From contig NZ_CAMYPD010000051.1 in the NCBI RefSeq assembly GCF_947286155.1, forward strand, positions 1 through 16,539: DNA of 16,539 nucleotides, given 5' to 3'. The notes under the pieces were generated by a model. That model was not told where the DNA came from. It was given only the letters and a program-made list of their open reading frames with translations, and made no database searches. The translations under genes and the position numbers were made by a program. How positions within the stretch are numbered: position 1 is the first letter of the stretch; each line of letters starts with the position of its first letter. Shown here piece by piece: positions 6,892 through 13,094 of this stretch. The stretch is from an uncultured Tessaracoccus sp. GTDB taxonomy: Bacteria > Actinomycetota > Actinomycetes > Propionibacteriales > Propionibacteriaceae.

Positions 6892-7688
6892 GCGTCGGCC
6901 AGCCGATTGGGGTGTTCGATTCGGGCTTCGGCGGGCTCACCGTCGTGCGGTCACTCGTCGAGCAGTTACCCAACGAGGACCTCATCTACCTGGGCGATAC
7001 CGCGCGGGCGCCGTACGGGCCGCGCCCCATTGCCGAGGTGCGCGAGTTCGCGTTGCAGGGGCTCGATTTCCTCGTTGACCAGGGAGTGAAGGCCCTGGTG
7101 ATCGCCTGCAACTCGGCGTCGTCGGCGGCCATCCGCGACGCCCGTGAGCGTTACGACGTGCCCATCATCGACGTGGTGCTGCCCGCCGCGACGCGCGCCG
7201 TCGCCACTACCCGTAACGGGCGGGTGGGTGTGATCGCGACGGAGTCGACGGTGTCGTCGGGCTCGTACGACGAGGCGGTCGCCGTCGCGCAGCACGTGCA
7301 GCTGACGAAGCAGGCCGCGCCGCGGTTCGTGGAGTTCGTTGAGGCCGGGGTGACCGGCGGGCCCGAGCTGCTCGACGTGGCACGCGAGTACTTGGCGCCC
7401 ATCCAGCGCGATCAGTGCGACACGCTGATTCTCGGCTGCACCCACTACCCGCTGTTGCAGGGGGTGATCTCGTTTGTGCTGGGAGATTCGGTTACGCTCG
7501 TGTCCAGCTCTGACGCCTGCGCCCAGGCGACGTACTCGCGGCTGGCGCAGATGTCGTTGCTGCGCCATCACCCCCGCGAGGCGCGCCGCACGTTCTTCAC
7601 GACGGGTGACCCCAGGGATTTCCGAGGGATCGGAAGGCGCTTGGTTGGGGGCTTCGTCGGGAATGCCACCACGGTTGAGTTGGGCTGA
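6888..7688 (+). CDS. murI: Glutamate racemase
   Basis: Cofactor-independent racemase making D-glutamate for the peptidoglycan stem peptide. Length is 266 residues, normal for the family. Seen: GVFDSGFGGLTVVRSL at the N-terminus, YLGDTARAPYGPR, and two catalytic cysteines, C74 in ACNSAS (family form CNTAS, here Ser for Thr) and C184 in LGCTHYPLL. The GTG at 6888 is preferred over the in-frame GTG at 6882. It gives the 4-nt GTGA overlap seen throughout this operon and sits five nt after a GGGGAG ribosome site inside DUF2017. The next gene is the 39-residue cysteine-rich protein, 20 nt downstream. The MBL-fold hydrolase found between murI and rph in some actinobacteria is absent here. Confidence 0.96.
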   Translation: MSVGQPIGVFDSGFGGLTVVRSLVEQLPNEDLIYLGDTARAPYGPRPIAEVREFALQGLDFLVDQGVKALVIACNSASSAAIRDARERYDVPIIDVVLPAATRAVATTRNGRVGVIATESTVSSGSYDEAVAVAQHVQLTKQAAPRFVEFVEAGVTGGPELLDVAREYLAPIQRDQCDTLILGCTHYPLLQGVISFVLGDSVTLVSSSDACAQATYSRLAQMSLLRHHPREARRTFFTTGDPRDFRGIGRRLVGGFVGNATTVELG

Positions 7689-7708
7689 GGCCCGGGAAGG
7701 AGCACACC

Positions 7709-7828
7709 ATGTGCGTACGAGTGACCTGCAAGCGTTGCGGTCAGCCCACCTGGAAGGGCTGCGGGGAGCACATCGAGGAGGCGCTCGAGGGCGTGCCCGT
7801 CGCCGACCGCTGCACCTGCCCCCGCTGA
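7709..7828 (+). CDS. 39-residue cysteine-rich small protein (zinc-ribbon-like)
   Basis: Small open frame MCVRVTCKRCGQPTWKGC… ending DRCTCPR. It has six cysteines, including CKRC, a lone GC before GEH, and CTC, a layout that could bind one zinc ion. Start choice is firm: ATG 7709 sits eight nt after a strong GGAAGGAG ribosome site. Short proteins of this style (MC…VTCxxCGxxTWxGCGxHxxx…CTC) are, from memory, widespread in actinobacteria and annotated as hypothetical. It follows murI by 20 nt and may be read from the same transcript. The function is unknown; roles such as redox or metal handling would be speculation. It is followed by a repeat region. Confidence 0.78.
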   Translation: MCVRVTCKRCGQPTWKGCGEHIEEALEGVPVADRCTCPR

Positions 7829-7836
7829 GGTTTTGT

Positions 7837-7904
7837 GTACCGCCAGGAGGTGCGGTGCGTGCCGCCGAGCAGGTGCGGTGCGTGCCGCCAGGCAGGTGCA
7901 ACCT
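7837..7904 (+). repeat. Three tandem 22-23-bp repeats
   Basis: Three adjacent units of the form GTGCCGCC(A/G)(G/A)GCAGGTGC…, beginning at 7837, 7859 and 7882. A 19-bp stretch, AGGTGCGGTGCGTGCCGCC, occurs perfectly at 7848-7866 and again at 7871-7889, giving a 23-bp period. The units start right after the stop of the small cysteine-rich gene. Too few and too short for CRISPR, and there are no spacers. Confidence 0.8.
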
Positions 7905-8002
7905 GTGCGGCAACTGAGCGGATCAAGTGTCACCTGCCTGTTTGGGCGACGTGCATCGCGCCGGGCAAGTGACACATGTTCCGGAACAGAGCCGCACAGG
8001 TT
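7889..8002. repeat. Set of competing and nested inverted repeats
   Basis: Three inverted repeats share this stretch. (a) CAGGCAGGTG (7889-7898) is perfectly complementary to CACCTGCCTG (7931-7940). (b) AACCTGTGCGGC (7900-7911) is perfectly complementary to GCCGCACAGGTT (7991-8002). (c) GTGTCACCTGCC (7927-7938) pairs 11 of 12 with GGCAAGTGACAC (7964-7975). Pairs b and c nest to give a two-stem structure; a and c exclude each other. The region lies between the 39-residue gene and the rph promoter. It may be a structured 3' UTR or an old palindromic element. Confidence 0.6.
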
Positions 8003-8089
8003 ACGTGTGCCTCGGCGGCTACCCATGCCTGAGCGCCCACACATACCGGGGCGACGAGGACGCGCGTGGAGCGGACGGGGCCGAAGCAC

Positions 8090-8095
8090 TAGGGT
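8090..8095 (+). promoter_or_regulatory. Probable -10 box of rph
   Basis: TAGGGT lies six nt before the rph ATG, a spacing that suggests a leaderless mRNA; no ribosome site is present between box and ATG. This would be the promoter for rph–rdgB–thyA–folA. Inference from pattern. Confidence 0.5.
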
Positions 8096-8101
8096 GGCAC
8101 C

Positions 8102-8824
8102 ATGAGCTTTTCGCGCTTTGATGGACGCCGCCCCGACGAGCTGCGGCAGGTGAAGATCACCAGGCATTGGCTGGACCACGCGGAAGGGTCGGTGCTGGTC
8201 GAGTTCGGCAAGACCCGCGTGCTCGTCGCCGCGAGCGCCACCGTCGGGGTGCCACGCTGGCGCAAAGACTCCGGCCTGGGCTGGGTGACCGCCGAATACG
8301 AGATGCTGCCGCGCGCGACGCACACCCGCTCCGACCGCGAATCGCGACGCGGCAAAGTCGGCGGACGCACCCACGAGATCTCGCGGCTCATCGGTCGCTC
8401 GCTGCGCGCCATCATTGACATGGAGAAGCTCGGCGAGAACACTATCGTGCTCGACTGCGACGTGCTCCAGGCCGACGGCGGCACCCGCACCGCGTCCATC
8501 ACCGGCGCGTACGTGGCGCTCGTCGACGCCGTCGAAACCCTCCGCTCACAAGGGGCAGTCGACGGCGACCCGTTCACCGATTCCGTCGCGGCGATCTCCG
8601 TGGGGTTCCTGGGCGACGAAGCACTCCTCGACCTCGCCTACGAAGAGGACTCCCAAGCCGACACCGACCTCAACGTCGTGATGACCGGCTCTGGCAAATT
8701 CATCGAGGTTCAGGGCACCGCCGAAGGCGAGCCCTTCTCCCGTGAACAGCTGGGGCAACTCCTCGACCTCGGCGCACTCGGCTGCGAGCAGCTCACCCGG
8801 CTGCAACGCGAGGCGCTGGCATGA
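8102..8824 (+). CDS. rph: Ribonuclease PH
   Basis: Phosphorolytic 3'→5' exoribonuclease that trims tRNA 3' ends, releasing nucleoside diphosphates; family members act as a hexameric ring in the cytoplasm. The 240-residue length is typical. Seen: N-terminal GRRPDELRQVKITRHW, SVLVEFGKTRVLVAA, the Arg-rich segment ATHTRSDRESRRGKVGGR, ISRLIGRSLRA, LDCDVLQADGGTRTASI, and the phosphorolysis-domain signature DLAYEEDSQADTDLN with conserved acidic residues (D183, D187, D189) before VVMTGSGKFIEVQGTAEG. ATG 8102 is the natural start. The stop overlaps the rdgB start (ATGA), so the two are translationally coupled, an actinobacterial pairing. Confidence 0.97.
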   Translation: MSFSRFDGRRPDELRQVKITRHWLDHAEGSVLVEFGKTRVLVAASATVGVPRWRKDSGLGWVTAEYEMLPRATHTRSDRESRRGKVGGRTHEISRLIGRSLRAIIDMEKLGENTIVLDCDVLQADGGTRTASITGAYVALVDAVETLRSQGAVDGDPFTDSVAAISVGFLGDEALLDLAYEEDSQADTDLNVVMTGSGKFIEVQGTAEGEPFSREQLGQLLDLGALGCEQLTRLQREALA

Positions 8825-9429
8825 ACCGCCCGACGCGGGTGGTGCTCGCCACCAACAACCCGAAGAAGCTCGTCGAATTGCGACGTGTGGTCGAGCAGGC
8901 GGGCGTCGACCTCGAGGTGCTCAGCCTCGCCGACGTGGAGCCCTACCCGGAGCCGGACGAAACCGAGCGCACCTTCGAAGGCAACGCGCTCATCAAAGCG
9001 CGCGCCGCGGCGGAGCGCTCAGGCATCGCCGCCGTCGCCGACGACTCCGGCCTCGAAGTGGACGAGCTGAACGGCATGCCGGGCGTGCGTTCGTCGCGCT
9101 GGGCAGGGCCGATGTGCGACGACGACGAGAACAACGAACTTCTCCTCGCGCAGCTCCACGGGGTGCCAGCGGAGCGTCGCACGGCCAGGTTTTGCTGCGC
9201 GCTGGCGCTGGTGTCACCCGACGGTGAGCAGCGCATCTGGCACGGCACCATGGAGGGGCGCATCGGTGAGGCGCCCGTCGGTGACAACGGGTTCGGCTAC
9301 GATCCGCTGTTCATTCCCGACGGTGAGGAGCGCTCGTCGGGAGAGATGAGCCCGGAGGAAAAAGACGCGATCAGCCATCGCGGCGAGGCGGTGCGCGCGT
9401 TCGTCGCGTGGCTGGGGGAGCAGGCGTGA
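8821..9429 (+). CDS. rdgB: dITP/XTP pyrophosphatase (RdgB/HAM1 family)
   Basis: Hydrolyses dITP, ITP and XTP to the monophosphates plus pyrophosphate, keeping deaminated purines out of DNA and RNA. The 202-residue length is standard. Seen: N-terminal LATNNPKK (family T/S-x-N-x-x-K), the central VADDSGLEVDELNGMPGVRSSRWAG with D74/D75 for metal and catalysis, FGYDPLFIPDG, and the C-terminal ISHRGEAVRAF. The start ATG overlaps the rph stop by 4 nt, and the stop overlaps the thyA GTG by 4 nt. Nucleotide-pool cleansing fits the neighbouring thyA and folA. Confidence 0.96.
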   Translation: MNRPTRVVLATNNPKKLVELRRVVEQAGVDLEVLSLADVEPYPEPDETERTFEGNALIKARAAAERSGIAAVADDSGLEVDELNGMPGVRSSRWAGPMCDDDENNELLLAQLHGVPAERRTARFCCALALVSPDGEQRIWHGTMEGRIGEAPVGDNGFGYDPLFIPDGEERSSGEMSPEEKDAISHRGEAVRAFVAWLGEQA

Positions 9430-10220
9430 AGCCGTACCTCGACCTGCTGGAGCGCATCATGACCGACGGTGTGGTCAAGGCCGACCGCACCGGAACCGGC
9501 ACGCGCAGCATCTTCGGACACCAGATGCGCTTCGACCTCACCCAAGGGTTTCCCCTTGTCACGACGAAGAAGGTGCACACGAGGTCGGTGTTTGGGGAGC
9601 TGCTGTGGTTCCTGCGCGGCGACACCAACGTCGCCTGGCTGCATGAGCACGGCATCTCGATCTGGGACGAGTGGGCCGACGAACACGGCGACCTGGGGCC
9701 GATCTACGGCCACCAGTGGCGCAGCTGGCCGACGCCTTCGGGCGAGCACATCGACCAGATTGCGCGCGTGATCGACGGGCTGCGCACCAACCCAGATTCG
9801 CGGCGCCACATCGTCTCGGCGTGGAACGTGGCGGACGTCGACGACATGGCCCTGCCGCCGTGCCACACCATGTTTCAGTTTTATGTGGCCGACGGGCGGC
9901 TGAGCTGCCAGCTGTATCAGCGCTCCGCCGACGTGTTCCTCGGCGTGCCGTTCAACATTGCGAGCTACGCGCTGCTCACGCACATGGTGGCGCAGGTCAC
10001 GGGGCTCCAGGTGGGCGATTTTGTGCACACGCTCGGCGACGCGCACATCTACTCCAACCACGTGGAGCAGGTGGCGCTGCAGCGCACGCGCGAGCCGCGG
10101 CCGCTGCCGACGCTGCGCCTGAACCCCGACGTGCGCGAGATCGACGCGTTTGAACTCAGCGACATCGAGTTGACCGGGTACGATCCGCACCCCGCGATCA
10201 AGGCCCCCGTGGCAGTGTGA
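9426..10220 (+). CDS. thyA: Thymidylate synthase (ThyA type)
   Basis: Methylates dUMP to dTMP using 5,10-methylene-tetrahydrofolate, producing dihydrofolate. The length of 264 residues equals E. coli ThyA. Seen: VKADRTGTGTRSIFGHQMRFDL, ELLWFLRGDTNVAWLHEHG, GPIYGHQWRSW, SRRHIVSAWN, and the active-site ALPPCHTMFQFYV with the nucleophilic cysteine at residue 146, the same number as in E. coli. SCQLYQRSADVFLGVPFNIA and HIYSNHVEQV follow. The GTG at 9426 gives the 4-nt overlap with rdgB; an upstream in-frame start at 9408 would merely extend into rdgB. The product dihydrofolate is the substrate of the next gene, folA, ten nt downstream. Confidence 0.98.
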   Translation: MKPYLDLLERIMTDGVVKADRTGTGTRSIFGHQMRFDLTQGFPLVTTKKVHTRSVFGELLWFLRGDTNVAWLHEHGISIWDEWADEHGDLGPIYGHQWRSWPTPSGEHIDQIARVIDGLRTNPDSRRHIVSAWNVADVDDMALPPCHTMFQFYVADGRLSCQLYQRSADVFLGVPFNIASYALLTHMVAQVTGLQVGDFVHTLGDAHIYSNHVEQVALQRTREPRPLPTLRLNPDVREIDAFELSDIELTGYDPHPAIKAPVAV

Positions 10221-10230
10221 GGAGTTTGTG

Positions 10231-10719
10231 ATGCGCATTGTGGCGATCGCGGCGGTGGCCGAGAACGGCGTCATCGGGTCCGGCGACGATATGGTGTGGC
10301 ACCTGCCGGACGACTTCCGGCGGTTCAAGCGGGTGACCACCGGCAACACCCTAGTGATGGGGCGGAGGACCCACGAGCAAATCGGCCGCGCGTTACCGGG
10401 GCGGCGCACCATCGTCGTGACTCGCAACCAGGAGTGGCGCGACGACGACGTCGAGGTTGCGCACAGCATCAAGGAAGCGCTGGCGTTAGCCGAACAGACC
10501 CCTGACAAGGTGTGTTACATCGCTGGTGGGTCGCAGATCTATGAGGCGGCGTGGCCGTATCTCATGGAGCTCGACATCACCCAGGTGCATCTCGCGCCCG
10601 AGGGTGAGGCCCTGTTTCCGCACATTTCTCCGCGCGAGTGGACGGAGATCTCCCGCGAAGTGGGTGACGAGTTCGACTTCGTCCAGTACCGTCCGACGCC
10701 ATCCCCGGCCATCGAGTAG
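10231..10719 (+). CDS. folA: Dihydrofolate reductase
   Basis: NADPH-dependent reduction of dihydrofolate to tetrahydrofolate, closing the cycle opened by ThyA. Length is 162 residues. Seen: IAAVAENGVIG, MVWHLPDDFRRFKRVT with the proton-relay acid at D28 (E. coli D27), NTLVMGRRTHEQIG, LPGRRTIVVTRN, VCYIAGGSQIYEAAWP, and a C-terminal β-strand ending FDFVQYRP. ATG 10231 is chosen over the GTG at 10228: GAGGAG at 10219-10224 lies six nt from the ATG but only three from the GTG. The last codons (Ile-Glu-stop) lie inside a REP-like repeat, so the natural C-terminus may have been replaced, but all catalytic parts are upstream. Trimethoprim sensitivity cannot be judged from sequence alone. Confidence 0.97.
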   Translation: MRIVAIAAVAENGVIGSGDDMVWHLPDDFRRFKRVTTGNTLVMGRRTHEQIGRALPGRRTIVVTRNQEWRDDDVEVAHSIKEALALAEQTPDKVCYIAGGSQIYEAAWPYLMELDITQVHLAPEGEALFPHISPREWTEISREVGDEFDFVQYRPTPSPAIE

Positions 10720-10855
10720 CCCGCGTAGCGGACGTATCGAGATGCCGGGCGTGGTTTCGACACGCCCGCATCGCGGGCGGCTCAACCACCTGAGGTGACG
10801 CGCCCTCTCTTCCTCGGTCATCGAGTAGGCGACGTAGTCGCCGTATCGAGATGCC
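10710..10855. repeat. REP-like cluster (three units)
   Basis: Three palindromic units between folA and dinB. Unit 1 (10710-10745) is forward: CATCGAGTAG, stem CCGC/GCGG with loop GTA, then GTATCGAGATGCC. Unit 2 (10751-10790) is reversed, TGGTTTCGAC…CTCAACCACC, with stem GCCCGC/GCGGGC and loop ATC. Unit 3 (10819-10855) is forward, with stem GGCGAC/GTCGCC and loop GTA. Unit 3 is almost identical to the reversed unit at 4525-4562. The stems differ between units but pair in all three. Unit 1 contains the folA stop codon. Confidence 0.87.
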
Positions 10856-10873
10856 CCGCCCGTCCGTCGCAAC

Positions 10874-10879
10874 TAGGAT
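10874..10879 (+). promoter_or_regulatory. Probable -10 box of dinB
   Basis: TAGGAT sits eight nt before the dinB ATG, the leaderless-type spacing. It falls just downstream of the last REP unit, so dinB has its own promoter separate from folA. No SOS-type operator (LexA box) is visible next to it. Confidence 0.45.
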
Positions 10880-10887
10880 CAGTCAGG

Positions 10888-12228
10888 ATGACCACCCGCA
10901 TCCTGCACCTCGACCTCGACGCGTTCTTCGCGTCGGTGGAGCAGCGCGATAAACCCAGTTTGCGCGGCAAACCCGTCGTCGTGGGCGGCACCGGCACGCG
11001 CGGGGTGGTGGCCACCGCGAGCTACGAGGCACGGGTATTCGGGATTCGCTCGGCGATGTCCGGGGCGGAGGCACGCCGACGCGCTCACGGCCGAGTCGCC
11101 TTCCTTGGGGGACGCTGGCAGGCCTACAAAGAATCGTCGCAGGTAGTCATGGGGCTCTTGCGCGAGATTTCGCCCCTGGTCGAACCGCTCAGCTTGGACG
11201 AGGCCTACGTGGATCTGGCGCCGTCGGGATGGAGCGACGATGAACTCCCCAGCAAGGTGGCGTGGCTCAGGGCCGAGCTGACGCGACGCACTTTCGGGCT
11301 GACTGCGTCGGTGGGGGTGGGGTCGTCGAAGCTTGTGGCGAAGCTGGCTTCCGAGGACGCGAAGCCGGACGGTGCGCGCATCCTCGCGCCCGACGAGGAG
11401 TTGGCGTTTCTGGGGCCGCTGCCGGTGAGAGCGATTCCGGGTGTCGGGCCGGCGACGGAGCAGCGCCTACTCACCATCGGCATGTACACGGTGGACGACC
11501 TCCGAGCCGCTGATCCGGGAGAGCTCATCCGGGAGCTTGGTCAGGCTTCGGGCGCCTCGCTCGCGCGGCTAGCCCGCGGCGAGGACGACCGTCGGGTAGT
11601 GGCAAACTCCGAAGCCAAGTCGATTTCAACCGAGGACACCTTCCAGCAAGACCTCACCGACAGCGCCCACCTCCAAGCCATCCTCCGCCGCGACGCCGCC
11701 GCCGTCGCCAAGAGACTCCGCGGCAAATCGTTGTTCGCGCGCACCGTCACCGTCAAGGTGCGCTTCGCGGATTTCGAGACGATCACCCGCGCCGCCTCGC
11801 TTGGCGGGGCGACAGACGACGTCGACGTCATCACCGCCGCTGGGCTGAGCCTGCTTGAGGAGATCGATCCGCGCCGGGGCGTCCGACTGCTCGGTATCGG
11901 GGTGAGTAACTTCGCAGGTGCGGCCCAGGACCGCCTGTTCGGTGACGAGCAGACCCAAGAAGATGAGCCCAGTCCCTCGGCATTCGATACCGAAGAGCTG
12001 GCTGGGGTGCGCGGGCACGGCTGGTACACGGGTGCGGACGTCGAGCACGACGAGTACGGGCGCGGCTGGGTCTGGGGGAGCGGCCGGGGGCTGATTACCG
12101 TGCGCTTTGAGCAACGGGGAGGCCTGCCTGGGCCGGTTCGCACCCTGCCCCTCGACGACCCGGCGCTGCACCTCGCCGAACCCGAGCCCCTCCAACGGGC
12201 CGAGGTGCGTGGCACTCGCGAGAGCTAA
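10888..12228 (+). CDS. dinB: DNA polymerase IV (Y-family)
   Basis: Error-prone translesion DNA polymerase acting at stalled forks. Length is 446 residues. Seen: N-terminal LHLDLDAFFASVEQ with metal-binding D9; KPVVVGGTGTRGVVATASYEAR and FGIRSAMSG; the second catalytic motif PLSLDEAYVDL with D104/E105; ASVGVGSSKLVAKLAS; a helix-hairpin-helix region around AIPGVGPATEQRL; and the little-finger domain to about residue 365. A C-terminal tail (VRGHGWYTGADVEHDEYGRG, then GWVWGSGRGLITVRFEQ) matches the extension of mycobacterial-type DinB. The start is ATG 10888 (MTTRILHLDLD); the open frame further upstream passes through REP DNA and is not coding. The TAA stop is the second to fourth base of the 79-nt hairpin element, so the final residues may have been altered. 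Confidence 0.96.
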   Translation: MTTRILHLDLDAFFASVEQRDKPSLRGKPVVVGGTGTRGVVATASYEARVFGIRSAMSGAEARRRAHGRVAFLGGRWQAYKESSQVVMGLLREISPLVEPLSLDEAYVDLAPSGWSDDELPSKVAWLRAELTRRTFGLTASVGVGSSKLVAKLASEDAKPDGARILAPDEELAFLGPLPVRAIPGVGPATEQRLLTIGMYTVDDLRAADPGELIRELGQASGASLARLARGEDDRRVVANSEAKSISTEDTFQQDLTDSAHLQAILRRDAAAVAKRLRGKSLFARTVTVKVRFADFETITRAASLGGATDDVDVITAAGLSLLEEIDPRRGVRLLGIGVSNFAGAAQDRLFGDEQTQEDEPSPSAFDTEELAGVRGHGWYTGADVEHDEYGRGWVWGSGRGLITVRFEQRGGLPGPVRTLPLDDPALHLAEPEPLQRAEVRGTRES

Positions 12229-12303
12229 CCCAATATCCACACGCGTTTGTCAAAATGCCCGATTTTGGCCCGATTTCACAAACGCGTGTGGATATTGGGT
12301 TAG
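12225..12303 (-). repeat. 79-nt long-hairpin element, copy 2 (inverted relative to copy 1)
   Basis: Arms 12225-12250 and 12278-12303 are exactly complementary over 26 nt. The outer 25 nt are identical to copy 1 at 4433-4511; the innermost pair is T-A here instead of C-G. The 27-nt centre, read on the minus strand, shares GGCCAAAA(A/T)CGG with copy 1. A smaller internal stem is possible (12257-12259 with 12267-12269, flanked by AAAT/ATTT). The element begins inside the last codons of dinB and supplies its TAA. Confidence 0.88.
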
Positions 12304-12360
12304 GTCTGGCGGTAGACCGGGGGTCGGCCTGCCCACAAGACGGGCGCCGCGGTGGGTGCG

Positions 12361-12366
12361 TAGAAT
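12361..12366 (+). promoter_or_regulatory. Probable -10 box of thpR
   Basis: TAGAAT, close to the TATAAT consensus, lies seven nt before the thpR ATG. No ribosome site lies between, consistent with a leaderless transcript. The promoter sits 57 nt after the hairpin element. Confidence 0.5.
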
Positions 12367-12373
12367 CGCTGCG

Positions 12374-12928
12374 ATGGCGAATCGAATGTTTGTGGCGGTG
12401 TTGCCCCCAGAATCTGTGGTCGAGGAACTGGACGCATTGCTGCGCCCCCGGCGCAGCCACGACCCAAGATTGCGCTGGACCAAGCCCGAAGGCTGGCACC
12501 TCACCCTGGCGTTCATGGCTGATGTGTCCGACGTCGAGCGGCTGGAGGAAACGCTCGACGAGGCGACGGCCACTGCAAGCCCGTTTCAGATCCGCGTCGC
12601 ATCTGGCCTGTCCTTCCCGCATCCGGTGCAGGCGCGACTGCTGGCACTCAGCGTGACGGAAGGGGAGCGCGAGTTGGCTGCGCTGTCGACGAAGTGTCGA
12701 GGCGCCGCGAACCGCGCAGGGGCCGCGCCGGACGGGGCGCGTTTCGTCGGGCACCTCACCCTCGCCCGCGCCAACCGCGGTATCCAGGCGACGAAGTGGC
12801 TCGGCGTGCTCGATTCCTTCCCCGGCTGGGACGTGCCGGTGAATGAGGTGGCGCTGGTGCAGTCGCATCAGGTGGGGCGCAGCTACGAGGTGGTCGAGCG
12901 ATTCGAGCTTCGGGGGACGAAGCCCTAG
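12374..12928 (+). CDS. thpR: RNA 2',3'-cyclic phosphodiesterase (2H / LigT family)
   Basis: 184-residue 2H phosphoesterase. Family members open 2',3'-cyclic phosphates on RNA ends and can join tRNA halves by a 2'-5' link in vitro. The two defining HxT motifs are present: HLTLAFM with H42/T44, and HLTLARA with H127/T129, at typical spacing. The N-terminal RMFVAVLPPESV is the usual opening strand. ATG 12374 is placed right after the TAGAAT box; the frame is open further upstream but would run back through the hairpin element into dinB. Its TAG stop is embedded in the probable -10 of the tRNA-Leu gene. The physiological substrate is not known. Confidence 0.93.
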   Translation: MANRMFVAVLPPESVVEELDALLRPRRSHDPRLRWTKPEGWHLTLAFMADVSDVERLEETLDEATATASPFQIRVASGLSFPHPVQARLLALSVTEGERELAALSTKCRGAANRAGAAPDGARFVGHLTLARANRGIQATKWLGVLDSFPGWDVPVNEVALVQSHQVGRSYEVVERFELRGTKP

Positions 12929-12931
12929 AAT
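12926..12931 (+). promoter_or_regulatory. Probable -10 box of tRNA-Leu
   Basis: TAGAAT, ten nt before the mature tRNA 5' end. Its first three bases are the stop codon of thpR. No strong -35 is seen at the expected place. Identical in sequence to the thpR -10 box. Confidence 0.4.
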
Positions 12932-12941
12932 TGCCCGGTAC

Positions 12942-13023
12942 GCGCGAGTGGTGGAATTGGTAGACACGCAGGATTTAGGTTCCTGTGCCTTCGGGCGTGA
13001 GGGTTCAAGTCCCTTCTCGCGTA
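12942..13023 (+). tRNA. tRNA-Leu (anticodon UAG)
   Basis: A class II tRNA with a long variable arm. Seen: acceptor strand GCGCGAG pairing with CTCGCGT (first pair G·U); D-arm region GTGGAATTGGTAGACAC; anticodon stem CAGGA/TCCTG around the loop TTTAGGT with anticodon TAG at 12976-12978; variable arm GCC-TTCG-GGC; and a T-arm containing GGTTCAAGTCC. It closely resembles E. coli tRNA-Leu(UAG). CCA is not encoded and must be added. It reads CUA and probably other CUN codons. I saw no repeat of its 3' end downstream that would mark an integrated element. Confidence 0.95.
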
Positions 13024-13052
13024 CAGATTTTGGAACGGGGCAGTGTGTCCAA

Positions 13053-13078
13053 AACGGCTAGTAGAGGGTGCAGCCGTT
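13053..13078. promoter_or_regulatory. Small inverted repeat, possible operator or tRNA 3' hairpin
   Basis: AACGGCT (13053-13059) and AGCCGTT (13072-13078) are perfectly complementary with a 12-nt spacer. They lie 16 nt before the ribbon-helix-helix gene and 30 nt after the tRNA. Such DNA-binding proteins often repress their own promoter through palindromes, but a hairpin ending tRNA transcription is equally possible. Confidence 0.3.
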
Positions 13079-13094
13079 GCGAAGGAACTGAGCT

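Noticed and set aside
7837..7904. Short tandem repeats considered as a CRISPR array
   Set aside because: Units abut without spacers, only three exist, they diverge, and no cas gene is nearby.
10795..10887. Upstream extension of dinB to an earlier start
   Set aside because: The added residues are encoded by REP DNA, and the conserved Pol IV N-terminus begins exactly at ATG 10888.
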